This document shows positions 22,523 to 33,847 of a DNA stretch of 64,000 nucleotides, in pieces. Source of the DNA: Takakia lepidozioides (taxonomy: Eukaryota > Streptophyta > Takakiopsida > Takakiales > Takakiaceae); contig CM060733.1 in the NCBI GenBank assembly GCA_030704615.1, forward strand, positions 51,460,001 to 51,524,000, in the 5' to 3' direction. Positions within the stretch are counted from its first letter, which is position 1, and each line of letters begins with the position of its first letter. Under the pieces are notes generated by a model that saw only the letters and a program-made list of their open reading frames with translations, was not told the DNA's origin and ran no database searches. Made by a program: the position numbers and the translations under genes.

Positions 22523-23745
22523 TCCCTGTTTTTTTAACCTGGTTAACAATTATTCTTGTACTTGTGGCTGCTGTGCCCGCCTTATTTGGGGACGTTATTC
22601 AAGCACGGAAGACGGTTCAAGAGACCATAAATTCCAAAAGCTATGTGCCACTCGCATATAGCGTAAGGGTCCGCCATTGGGCAAATTTCACCCCACAGAA
22701 GGTGACATCTGGCCAGTTAACTGAGGCTACACACCTACCTTGTTACATCTAGAAAAATGAACCTTACTCGATTCACCTTGGCTACCAATGTACATCAACA
22801 AATTGCTGAGAAATTCACCATAGGACTAGAGAGATTTTAATGTTTTAGTAGGGGTTGTTTTTTGGTTCTTAGATTTTGCAAAGATTTTAGTATCCAAAAT
22901 GAAGCAAGCTTAGTTAAAAAACGACTGATTGCAACCCTCATCGTCAAATAAACCAGCATCTGCAATGAGGTCCTCATAAGACACCCTACATGTGCTAAAA
23001 AAAATTAAAGAATAGGGGCGGGCCCGCCCTACATGTGGTAAGAAATGAAGCATAGTGGCGGGCCCTTGGGGCTGGACATGCCCACCCTGACATGTGCACC
23101 CTCTTACCCTGACCCCTCTATCCATCCAGGCAATTTCCTATTCATACCATGGTATGGTCCTTGTTTTTGCCTATAATACGGGTATGCACTTGGGTATTGC
23201 CTTGGCAATACCAGCCGGGTCGGTTATTCAATACCCTTGTTGATACCTTGCCAGACCCTATATACGAGTCCAACACGAGGCTTCACACGCCTGGCCACAC
23301 ATGTGGCCCCGGCAAGGTCCGGGGCAGGGAAGAGCAAAGGGAAAAGCAAAAGTTTAGGGCAATGGGCCGAGCGAGTTTTGGCGAGCTACATGAAGACATG
23401 GAGAGGGCGGGCCCACATGTGTGGCCAGCCGTGTGAAGCCTCGGGAGGTGCGCTGCCAAAAATGGAGCGAGCGTGGACCATGGAGCGAGCGTACGACGCG
23501 GCTACCGAAAATTCGTGGGCCATCCTCATAGTGAGGGTGTGGAATGCACTACAAAAGTGAGGCTGGTCAAAACAAACTCCAGATCCAAGGGTAGAATTTA
23601 CAGAATTTACCACCCCGAATGAGCCCATCTATGGGCCAATTATGTCTCGCCACATAGACAGTCAACTCTCCATGGCCCCTCCTGCATGCTCCAATTTCCT
23701 GACCCGTTTTTTCTACAAGTAGGAGAATTCGGTCAAATTTACTAG
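22523..23745. other. PPR4 3' region and gene-free spacer
   Basis: The first ~200 bp are the likely 3' untranslated region of the PPR4-type gene. No clear polyadenylation signal was spotted. The rest holds GC-rich sequence with inverted repeats near 23150-23450 and no supported gene. Confidence 0.45.
23274..23446. repeat. inverted repeat, ~33-bp arms
   Basis: The arm at about 23276-23309 (CGAGGCTTCACACGCCTGG, then CCACACATGTGGCC) is matched in reverse by about 23409-23443 with only a few differences. The ~100-bp loop is GC-rich and has no gene. Either a stem-loop-forming element or a small foldback transposon would fit. Confidence 0.5.
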
Positions 23746-26700
23746 TTTTTTTTTTTTTTTTAATTTATTTATAGATAACAGGGACTTTGCCCTGGAAGCT
23801 TTATTTATGTTTATTTTTGGTGGGGAAAAAAGTAAAACCCCTAAAAGTACCATGAAGGTATACACACCGTAGACAGTGAATGGCGAATCGACCCCATATT
23901 GGAGAATTCCAAAAAATTAGGGCATCATGCCCAACGAAGTGCTCAGCGAGTAGCTCACCCAGGGAGCTTCTAGCAAGCAGCAGTCTAAGAGCATGTATAG
24001 GTTTTGGCAATAGAGGTAGAGTCCTAGCGAAGAGCTTGATGATGACTACTACTCTACTGCTATCGATGTGTTCTTGGAATGTCAACGGAACTTGAGTCTC
24101 GCAGCTGACTTGATGTGGCGCCAGTTAATGTCTTTGTCAAATTCGGGGGAGAGTGTGGATGGCCGTTCTGAGCCCCCTCCAGGCGTCTGGTGGGCTGGCA
24201 GCCCAGTTGCATTCACTTGGTGAAGTGGTAGTGCAGATGTGCCATTGCTTGCCCCAGGACGATCTGAAGTCTGCATGCAGGTTGGCTGCTTGTTGAGGGT
24301 GTCTGTCCATTTCTGCACACAGTTTTACCCATGCTTTTCTAGCATCAATCTGTATATCCCAGAAAATGCGAGCTAATACTGCGGATAATGACAGAGTCTC
24401 ACCCGAGAGTGACCAGGAGCAGCGTACTTTCCATAGTTACCATAGTGTAGAAACCCGGAGGCTTTCAAAGACTGGGCAATCAATGGCTTTCGATTTGGAA
24501 TTTGTGTCATAGTTTAAAAGTAATGTGAGTGGCGTTTGTGGTTGGGTATTCCAGCTGGTGTAGAAAGCTTTTATGATTCTCCAGATTGATTCTGGGCCCT
24601 GGCACAAGAGGAGGCAGTGTTCTAAAGATTCTAGCACTCATGCGGAGCAGCCTGAGCATAAAAGAGCGCCCTGGAATTGAAGCCATTCCCCCACCTTGAG
24701 CACTCTATTGGCAATTTGCCATAGGAATGCAGACATTTTTGCAGATTTGGTCTTGCTCCAGATTGCTTTCCAGTTTTCATTGGCAAAGCCATAGTCCTGC
24801 CATTTAGCATTCCACTTGGAATGGAGAGGGCTAAGTTTGGCCAATGTTCTGCGGGCTTTTTTTGCTGAGTAGTTGAAGAAGGGAACTTGGGATCGGCCAA
24901 AGGCCCATGTCCATTCCTTAGGGTCAAATTGCAGGTCTGTCAGCGGCCTTCCTAAATCCAGATGAAGTTGTTTGCTGCAAGCCAGATGTGTAGAGGTAAG
25001 GTGGGATCAGGTTGAGGGTTCATATCTTTTGTCGGGTACGACCAGCAACATATCCTAACTGGGGTATGTGGAAAGATGGGGTGATCAATGGGTCGCTCGC
25101 TATTCAAAGACAAGGCCATAGAAACAGGGTCAATATTGAAGGGAAATCTTGTCAGGGTATAATCGGATCTTTGGAGAACGAAAAGAACAGTTAGCTTATT
25201 GTTGATGATCCCAAGAGTCCAGTAAAGGGATTGGGGATTTGAAGGACCAGTCTGGAGATTCGAGAGCTAAGTGGGGAGGATGGAAGCTGTGATTTGAGGC
25301 AATCCAGCTTTGGCCCTGTTTTTGCCAACAGATAATGTAATGATATCTGCCTTTTTAAAGTCATTGTTGCTCCATATATCTTTGAGCTGGCAGATCCCCT
25401 TATGATCCCACAAAGACCATCTTCTGGCCTGACAACGTTGGGCTGTGGTGGTTTGGTTGTTGTATAAGACGATGTGTTGCCGGGCCATCTCCTCAAATGT
25501 CTGAGGTTCCTGTTTTTTAAGGAGAGGTCTGAGTTTGGCCCATGCTTGCCAAATGGTTGTCCATAAAGGTGAGCCTATGAGCTTGTGTTTGAAGCCCTGC
25601 ACTGCCCATCTGAAGGAGGGACCCCATGATGAGTTCTGGAGGGGTGATGCCGCCATGATGTTCCCTGCCACGAGAAATTTCCAGCATCCCCCCTCTGGGC
25701 CAAAGAATCTAGGGACCCATTTTCCTAACAAAGCGGTAATTTGTATTTCTGGATCGATGACGCCCAGACCACCATCCTTCTTGGGGAGGCATATTTGTCT
25801 CCAAGAGACTTGGGGTCTTCTCCAGCCTGCCGATGATGATTTAGCTCCCAGATAAAGTTCCGAAGTAGGGTTCTAACCTGTTTGATCTGGGAGGTGTTTG
25901 GTCGCCAGGACGAGGAAAAGTACCAAATGCCTGCAGAGAGGACATGATTGACTGCTAGTGCTCTACCTGTGACGGAGAGGTGCTTTGATCCCCGAAAGGT
26001 TAGTTTCTTTCTGAGTTTAGCCATGGTGGGCGCGAACCGTTGGTTGTCAGTGAGGTTAATACCGAAAGTGTAACCCAGGTAGGTGGTTGATTGCCCGGTT
26101 GAAGCCAGGAAAGGCCTAAGGAGGAGCCCCAAGATGGAGAGGTTCCAATGCATGATTTGTTGGTATCTCTGGCCAGAATCGCACACGTTTTTGCGCAGTT
26201 GACTTTGAATCCAGAGGCCTGGCAGAATGTCTGAAGGGTGCTTGTAGCATTGCCCAGGTTGGCTGGATTGGCTTGCAAATTGAGAAGAGTATCATCAACA
26301 AACATAGAGTCTTTGATCTCTGCTGGTTGTTGCGTGTGGTAGTTGGTTATGCATAGACCCTTGATTCCTGTATTTGCTTGTAGCATGTAGCCCAGGGAAT
26401 CCGCAACGAATAGAAAGAGGAAAGGAGATAGCGGGCAGCCTTGTCGGACCGAGCGTTGAAGAGGGAATGAAGGAGAGAGATGGCCGTTGATAATAGCTCT
26501 ACTGCTGGAGTTTTGGAGCAGAATCTTGACCCATTGGCGGAATGAGGGAGGGATCCCAATTTTGGTGAGAGCCCCCATGAGGAAGGACCATTCAACTCTG
26601 TCAAAGGCCTTTTCAAAGTCAAGGAGCAGAAGTGCAATTGCCTGGGCCGAGGTAGAAGCAAAGGGTGGGATTTCTTGGGCGAGTAGGATGTTATCCATTA

Positions 26701-27497
26701 TGTATCTCCCCTTAATGAATCCCGATTGGTTTGGTCTGATAAGTGATGGAAGCATAGGCTGTAGCCTCATTGCTAAAGCCTTGGCTATGATCTTGTCTGC
26801 CACATTAAGGAGGGTGATAGGGCGGTAATTGGAGATGTCAGTGCGATCCCCCTTTTTAAAAAGAATTGTGATGACCCCTTGTGACATGGTGTTTGGCATG
26901 CCCTGAGTGTATATGTGGTTTGCCATTTCCAGGAAGTCACTGGAGATGTCAGACCAAAGAAGTTTGTAGAACTCTACCGGAATCTCGTCTATTCCTGGAG
27001 CCTTCCCATTTTGCATTTTCTTGAGAGCATCCTCCAGTTCCGATTCTGAGAGGGGGCCTTGCAGAGAGTTAGCTTGGGCTGTTGTAACCAAGGAAGGGGT
27101 ATGGAGGAGGCATGTTTCTCGCTGGTGCGAGGGCTGCAAATTTCCCAAGGAGTTGCTGCTGAAAAGGGTACTGAAGTGTCTCCCAACTAGGGCAGCCATT
27201 TGCTTAGAGGAGGTGATAGGTAACGCCGACTGAGGATCAGCGACGTTCTGAGCTGCTCTTCTAAGTTTTGTTTTATCGAAGAATTATTTCGTCATCTTCT
27301 CACCCTTAGTTGACCAGGCCCGCCTGGAGCTTGAGTTTCCGATCTTGAGATGATTGAAAGGTATCTAGGTTGTGGCTTGCCTCCAGGTATGTCAAAAAGG
27401 TATGTTCATCAAACCTTGGTGATTCCATCCTGGCCTGACAGATGGAGAGGCATTTTGTAAGAGCCCTAATTTTTCTGCTTTGATATTCCAAGAACAG
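23746..27497 (-). mobile_element. 5'-truncated L1-like LINE
   Basis: On the minus strand the element starts abruptly within the linker upstream of the reverse transcriptase, near 27,497. It runs through RT and a zinc-finger region and ends in poly(A) (T16 at 23746-23761 on the plus strand). The endonuclease domain is absent, as expected after incomplete reverse transcription. Its 3' peptides and tail match the LINE at 11.6-16.2 kb. Target duplications could not be identified. Confidence 0.8.
24082..27199 (-). pseudogene. decayed LINE reverse transcriptase (ORF2)
   Basis: The frame 27199-26000 holds most of a LINE RT: GKAPGIDEIPVEFYK, then FKKGDRTDISNYRPITLLN, LLLDFEKAFDRVEW, VRQGCPLSPFLF and the catalytic box MFVDDTLL (where Y/F-A-D-D is usual). 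It then shifts frame into 26186-25725 and again into 25731-25267. The C-terminal region (24927-24437) has the zf-RVT pattern with FLWQIANRVL, CSGC and HCLLLC, plus stops. With at least three frameshifts, an Ala-to-Val change next to the catalytic Asp pair and no endonuclease, it cannot encode a working protein. Confidence 0.85.
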
Positions 27498-28011
27498 AGT
27501 TTAATTAACATTGGGGGGGGAGGATTGGCCGAGAAGAGCGTTCTCATTTGATGGCCTTGGGTCGTGAAGCAAAAAGCGGAACCTTTTGTCGGTATGAGGC
27601 AGGGAGCTAACCCAGCGGAAGCCCGGGGGGGCTATCGGGAGGATTTTTTTGACTTGAATGAGGATGAGGGTTGGGGCATAAAAGGCTTGGGGTTGGGGTG
27701 GATGTGGGATGAACTGACCAGATGGGGGTTTTGTGGCAGCGATGGAGAGGAGGTGAGCTTAAATACAAAGGAAGGTGGATAGGAGGGGCGATAGTGTGAA
27801 GGCAGGGCCCTGGTGTAGTTGCCTGCTGTGGTAAGGGAGAGGGGCCGGTGAGGTAAAGACGATTGAAGGGAGCTTCTTGCGACGGGCGGCTCTGTTTCTT
27901 GGTTCCTGGAAGCATAAGACCGAGCATCTTTTTGCAACTTTTAAATCAGGATAGAATATAAAGCAAGGGGAGGGGGTGAGGGGAACCTGAGTGTCGAGAA
28001 GCATGCGATGT
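27498..28011. other. spacer, GC-rich, nothing recognised
   Basis: This short G-rich stretch lies between the truncated LINE and the tandem unit. Open frames on both strands are low-complexity (Pro/Ser-rich on the minus strand) and resemble no family I know. Confidence 0.4.
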
Positions 28012-29749
28012 GCTTCTGAGCTCGCGATGAGAATGTTATGGCGGGCGTGCTTCGGTGGCTGCCCCGTTTGTGGTGTCGTACCCATGTTGGACGAGCGCTT
28101 GGGGGGGCGCGAAGGCGGCGCCTTGTCTCTCTTGCAGCGGGAAACACTGCTATGAAAGCAATGGCATCTTCCCTCCTCTGGCTTTTTCTGTTCTTAGCAA
28201 GGATGCTTATGATGGGAAGTTCTCTCCCTCTTTTCTAGTGCCTTGCGTTTGTGCCTGCTTTGCTTCATTGCTTATGTGCTTTGTGGAGGCGGCTTGTTGC
28301 GGGTGGTGATGGCGCATAACCCTCTTCCCCAACCGCTTAAGGTGCTTTTGGAGTTTAGGGATTCTCATGTTCTTATCTCTTTCTCTTGCTTTTGAGTTTC
28401 TTAGTTGACATCGATGACAAGTGTGAGGGTCTGTGATTCACCTGGGGTTCCACAATCGTCACTAACTTGTTGGGTTTTGTGGGGGCTTGTGATGGGACCA
28501 GGTGAGGATCCTCACCTACTTTGAAGTTTCTTGAGCATGCAGATTGGGATATGGGCTGAGGAGACCTAGGGTTGTGTGCACTGTGAGGTGGCTGCTGGCT
28601 GCAGCCCCGATTTCAACCCAACTGCCCTTGACTTGATATGCTCCAGCTCGCGTTCTGGCCTTTGTCGTTCTGCCGCCGATGCGCAGCTCGGCCTGACGGG
28701 CTTGTTTCCTGAGGCTTGCATACAAACCACACCCTACCTTTTAATCTTTGACAGCACAGCCTGTGGATTACTAAGCTAGGTTGTAAGTTATTTTGGCCAA
28801 AGAGGATCTGGTTTTTGGTGGTATGTTTTTGGCGGTTTTGGGTAACTATGGATCTGATGGCCTTGAAGTTTAAGGCGGCAGCCTGGTAGGGTACTGCCCT
28901 ACTCGTTGTCAGGCCTACTTCTGATGTGTACTGGATCGTAGTAAGGTGTTCTTTGCATGTCTTAGCATGGAACTCCTGAAGGATGAGGATGGTAAGCTGC
29001 AATGGAATCCTACCTACTGTTTTGGATCTGTCATGACATCAGGCCTATGACCTGTCATCTGTTTTTTATACAAAAGAGGCTGGATCTCGGCTGTTCATGT
29101 TGTTTGTTGGTACAAGTCTTGAACCTGCAATCTGACAGGTTGCATTCACATTCCCTTGATACCTTGTATGATCACATGTCTCAGGGTGAATACAAATGAT
29201 ATGGAATCTACTTCATCTGGATCAAGTTGGACTGCTTGGTGGGATACTGAGATTCTGACAAAATGCAGGCTGGTCCTTATGCCTTGGCTGATGCATGACC
29301 TGCCATAATTAATGGTTGAACTGGTAAGCTGCTGGTATATGTACAGGCTGAACCAAGAGGCCTTGCAGCATGCACAGGGACAACAATATCTTATCTTGTC
29401 CCACACAAAAACAAACCCCGCCCTCCCACCCTGTTTTGTCTTGGATGATTGGGTGGTGTCTTTTGGGATGATTTGACAAGACTGGAAATGTGAGATAGTG
29501 CCATATCCAGGGCTGTTTATGTCTTTAATTGACAATGACCCTTATGGGTCTTATCCATGTCTTGACATGACGTGAATATCTTCCCACTCTCTCCCTCTCT
29601 TATTAACTTTTTCTACCCCCTCTTTCCCTCTGTGGTTTTTTTTTTTTGTGAGCAGCATGAAAGAGATGAGAGAGAGAGAGAGAGAGAGAGAAAAAAAAAC
29701 ACGCACAATATCGTGATGTGTCTAGGGCAGAGAGACACTTAAAGGAAAA

Positions 29750-30845
29750 CCACCCGCGATTTCATCCACCATCCGGTATGGATGGTATCAGACCAGGATG
29801 AAAAATGGGCATTCAATAGGTTTAAATCAAAGGAGCATAAACCTAAAATGCATTGAAATGCATATCTGCCTATAAATCATCCAGTTATGGTTATAACAGA
29901 AATTTCATCCAGTATGGATGAAACCTTAAAAATTGGGATTAAAAATATATAGTATTTCCAAAATAAGTATTATGGAAAAAAAAAGTTGATAATCCCAAAC
30001 AAGTAGTTGGAGAGAGGGAGAGAGAGGGAGAGAGAGGGAGAGATCAGGAAACAAAAAGAAAAAGAGGAAGGTGGGGGGGGAGTGACTGAGTAGCAACTAC
30101 TCAGTCACTTCCCCCCCCCCCCCCCCCCCCCTTTTTGTTTTTTCTTTGTTGCCCCCTCTCTCCCTCTGTCTCCCTCCTCGGAATTGGCCAGTTGCATCAG
30201 TGTTCTTTTCATGATTTTCCGTCTATACCAGATGGACTCTAAAAGGTGTTTTCACCCGACTTGTAAAGGTTTTTTATCCATACCGGAAGAATCACTTGGG
30301 TGGACAGTAAAGTACCTTTAAAAAGGACCTATAATTTTTCATTCCTCTTTTATTGACTTTCATCTATATCAGATGAGTCACCAGAGAATGAGGAATTACC
30401 TCCATAGGGGTTATGACACTGGCATCCTATCTATAATTTTTCCATCCATGCCGGATGAAAAATACCAGGATTTGAATTCGTTTTATTCCCCCTTTATGCT
30501 TTTTTTCCGTACTGGATCAGGCTTTCTCTTAAGGGATGACGAATTACCTGTTAGGATGAAAAACCGTTGCCCTGGATGATGTATACTACTTTTTCATCGT
30601 GTTGATGGACCTCATCCAAATAAATGAACCTATTTATTTTTTCATCTGGACTGGATGAAAAAAGCAGCTTATGATGGCCATGGAGTTTTTTTTAATTATC
30701 CTTCATTATTGTTAATTAAGGAGTGAAACCCTAACTCCTACCCTATAATCTACTGTTTAAACCTAGCTAACGGATGACATCCGTCGGGTTTTTAAGAGAA
30801 AGGGTATTGATTATTCATCCTCCGGATGAAAAATTGGGCTAGGGT
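29750..30845. repeat. dispersed CATCC-GGATG palindromes
   Basis: About a dozen imperfect palindromes of the form TTTCATCCGGTATGGATGAAA occur here. Examples are near 29910 (CATCCAGTATGGATG), 30448 (CATCCATGCCGGATG), 30645 (CATCTGGACTGGATG) and 30820 (CATCCTCCGGATG). The same motif family recurs at 38535-39060 in the inverted copy and at 44865-45100. The repeats are irregularly spaced and lie on both sides of the 30.09-kb hairpin. They could be protein-binding sites or cruciform-prone sequence. Confidence 0.65.
30073..30132. repeat. G8-hairpin-C22 palindrome
   Basis: The arms AGTGACTGAGTAG (30081-30093) and CTACTCAGTCACT (30097-30109) are perfectly complementary around a CAA loop. Eight G precede and 22 C follow, extending the stem. 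Outside these, GA-rich sequence at 30001-30070 mirrors CT-rich sequence at 30140-30180, giving a ~180-bp imperfect palindrome centred on 30095. A variant with the same AGTGACTGAG/CTCAGTCACT ends lies near 33651-33693. Confidence 0.8.
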
Positions 30846-32775
30846 GTCTCCAGCTGTCAGCTGCATTCCTCGTGCTGCTGAGCTCACGAGTTATGGCGTC
30901 TGAGCTCTGCTGGGTCTGCTGCTTCATGCCGGACGAGCTCCTGGGGATGCGCAATGGCGGCGTCTTGTCTCTTCTCACAGGCGGGAGAACCCGCTGTGAT
31001 GGCATCGTCCCTTTCCCTCCTCTGGCTTTTATGTTTCGCAGCGGCGCTTTGGTGGGGAAGTAAATCGCTCTCTCTCCCTTCTTAGACCTAGCATTTGCAT
31101 GCCTCGCTTCTCCTTTGCTGTGCTGGAGGTGGCATGTTGGTGGCGATGGCGCAGTGTTACCTTCCCCAATCGCTCAAGGTGCTTTCGGCGATTAGGGTTC
31201 ATTTTACTTCATATCTTTCTCTCTTGTTTTTGGGGTTCTTAGTTGACATCGATAACAAGTGTAGGGGTCTGTGATTCACCTGGGGTTCCACAATCCTCAC
31301 TAACCCATTGGTTTTTGTGGGGGCTTTGTGATGGGACCAGGTGAGGATCCCTACCTACTTTGAATTCTCTTGAGCTTGCAGATAAGGATGTGTGCAAAAG
31401 GAACATACTGTTGCTGCCTGCAGCCCCGATTTCGGCCCGCTTGCCCCCGGTTTGACATGATGATGCTTGCTTTTGACTTATCCTTTGCTGTTGCTGATGG
31501 AGCACTTTGGCTTGGCAGCCTTGTCTCATGCAAGCACTGCATGTGAATCCTACTTTGTCTTGAATCTCTGACAGCTTTGCCTGTGGATTTTTAGACTAGG
31601 TTTCTTTTTTTTTGCCTTAAAAGAGGATTGATGGTGTAAGGGACAAGTCATAAGTGGCTGTTTGGTTCTAAGGATGAGGAGACCTGAGTTTTGTTAAAGA
31701 AGACAGCCTAATAAGGCAGTGACAGGCCGTTTTCAGACCTGGATTTGTTGTGGAATGGAGCATAGTGAGGTTCTATTTGCAAAATATGGCATTAGCCTCC
31801 TGTGAAACAGTGACGGTAAGCTCTAAAGGACTCTAGCCAATGATTATTTACTTTATTTTGCCATATGAACAGCCACCTGCATTGTATGATTTATCTTGGC
31901 CAAGTGGACTTGATCTTGGGCACTCAAAGTGTATGTGTGTCCAGATCTGGATACTGTGACAAGGTAGGCCTTTCTTCCATGCCAAAACGCCTTACAGGAT
32001 ATATATCTTGGGGCAACTGTACATGATGTAGAATGAAGTCGCAGTCAGTCTTGTCATGCCCAAAGTGATCACTTGGTTGCATGTTTGAAGTCTGATTTAC
32101 TGCAGGCTGGGCCAACAAGAGTTCTATGTGCACAGGTCCTGAATATATACAATGACAGACTGTTCTTACATACCTAGAAGGCCTTGCACAATGCATGCTT
32201 TGGGGTGCTTACATTTGGCCAAATGTGAAGCGGCAATATGGCTTACCATGCCCAAGAAATGTACTTGGTGGCAGGCCAGAAGTGTAATTAATTGCAGGCT
32301 GGTCTTTCCTGCTGCCGGTGTGAACACTCACTGAATGTGTTGTAGGGCAGACTGTTCTTACCTACCTTGCATAATGCTTGTCTTGGATCACCTCAAGGTA
32401 CTTGTGTATACATATCTTGGATCTGTAATGTGGCAAGAAGTTCTTATATGCCCATGATATCTTGCATGGTGCATATCTTATGGATAACTATGGATGATAT
32501 AATCTGAGGCTGCAATTTGACTCATATTGTGCAAGAGGGTCACTTGGGTACATGACAGGAATCTGATTATGAACATACCCCGCCCTCCCACCCTGTTTTA
32601 TCATGACTGAATGGGTGGCGTCACTTGGTGTGTTATGACAAGACTGGAAATGTTAGATGGTGCCCTGTCATGGGCTGTTTATGTCTTTAATTGACAAATG
32701 ACCCTAGTTGGTCTTGTCCATGTCTTGACATGACATGAATATCTTCCCTCTCCCTCTCTCTTTTTAACTTTTTCT

Positions 32776-33486
32776 GGAGAGGGTCAACTCTGAGGTTAAG
32801 AAAACCATGCTTTGTCGCATTATTAGACCTGCCTTGGAGTACGGATCTACAATATGGGTTGATAAATCTGACTTTAGAGGCTGTAGTGTGCAACCATGTC
32901 TGTTGCCATGAGATTGTCTGATGAAAATGAAGTTAGGCAGAAAACTTCCCTGAACTTGTTTCCAATCAGTGACATGGGGGAGGACATCTTGGATGACCTC
33001 AAGGGTCTACCCACTCTCGGCACTAGGCTGAAATTTAAACTCAGGGCAGGAAGCCTACCTTTGAATAGCAAACAGAAGCAGAGAGGAAAGGGAGAGTGCA
33101 ATTGCCCGTTGTGTGGGCAATCTGAAGACAGTACTCATTTTCTGATACACTGTCCGGGGTTCTCTCACCAAAGAGACGCTCTCTTCAAATCTATCAAGGG
33201 AATTGTGCCTGTACCTCTGTTTACCAACTTTGAAAGTCTCAAGGCTGAGCCAAAAGTCCAGGCCCTCCTGAGGCCTAGTTATTGGGCAAATCACACACAA
33301 CAGTTTGATGCTTGTGTGAAGGGAGGATATCTGGAAAACCCAGATTAATTCTATATATGAAGGTAAGTCTTACTACCAACGTCAGCCCCTGACAGAGGCA
33401 GGTTCTGTCCCTTTTTTTTCCGCTCAAACTGGCCGCGGGGTCAATGGCCACAAGGCTACGACAAACAACGTCTTATGAGTACAATC
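32776..33486 (+). mobile_element. 5'-truncated LINE insertion with 14-bp target duplication
   Basis: The direct flanking repeat TTTTAACTTTTTCT is found at 32762-32775 and 33487-33500. The sister tandem unit shows the empty site (29601-29614), so the insertion is well supported. The insert carries the C-terminal end of an RT-type protein: an LCRIIRPALEYGSTIW peptide and then a frame (32896-33348) with KLRAGSLPL and a CPLCGQSEDSTHFLIHC zinc-finger-like motif. The tail lacks a poly(A). A close relative lies at 39240-39900. Confidence 0.85.
32896..33348 (+). pseudogene. LINE C-terminal zinc-finger fragment
   Basis: This is the 150-codon end of a LINE polyprotein. The motif CPLCGQ...THFLIHC...R fits the CCHC-type finger found after LINE reverse transcriptases, and KLRAGSLPL is the common preceding segment. 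The RT catalytic core is absent, so the fragment is inert. The same region of the copy at 39379-39783 is nearly identical for 120 residues. Confidence 0.7.
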
Positions 33487-33847
33487 TTTTAACTTTTTCT
33501 GCACCCTCTCTCCCTTGTGGTTTGTTTACTTTTGTGAACACAAAAAAAAAAAGGGAGGGAGAGAGAGGGAGGGAGAGGGAGAGAGGGACAGAGAGGGACA
33601 GAGAGAGGGAAAAAAAAAAAAATTGGGGGGGGGGGGGGGGGGGGAGAGTGACTGAGCCCGTGGTGCTCAGCAACTGCTGGTGGTGCTCAGTCACTTCCCC
33701 CACCTTTTTCTTTTCTCTTTGTTGCCCCCTCTCGAGACCCCAAGCACTTGCTGCTCTCAGCCCCCGACATGCTTGGTTTTTTTTGTTTTTGATCTGGAAT
33801 GTTCCTAATGAGGCCAACTTGTGGGTTTGCATGACAGGTGCCAGCTT

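Larger units (their letters stand above)
28012..30867 (+). repeat. tandem unit copy 1 (~2.86 kb)
   Basis: Copy 1 of a long noncoding unit whose second copy starts at 30868. Shared landmarks in order: a TCCCTCCTCTGGCTTTT block, a GTTGACATCGAT block with TGTGATTCACCTGGGGTTCC, a CCGCCCTCCCACCCTGTTTT block, AACTTTTTCT, GA-microsatellite, a hairpin with AGTGACTGAG arms, a C run, TTGCCCCCTCTC, and then the palindrome-rich stretch. No protein is recognised. The unit may be a tandem array or an element with long terminal repeats. Confidence 0.6.
30868..33733 (+). repeat. tandem unit copy 2, interrupted by LINE
   Basis: This second copy of the unit starting at 28012 has the same landmark order and moderate divergence. 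A LINE fragment (32776-33486) interrupts it at AACTTTTTCT. After the LINE it resumes with GA-rich sequence, a G run, the AGTGACTGAG hairpin variant and TTGCCCCCTCTC. It ends at about 33733, where CACTA-associated sequence begins and the palindrome-rich part is missing. Confidence 0.6.

Noticed and set aside
33473-33832. Ser/Leu/Phe-rich membrane-like ORF on the minus strand
   Set aside because: It is a translation of the GA microsatellite and G run.
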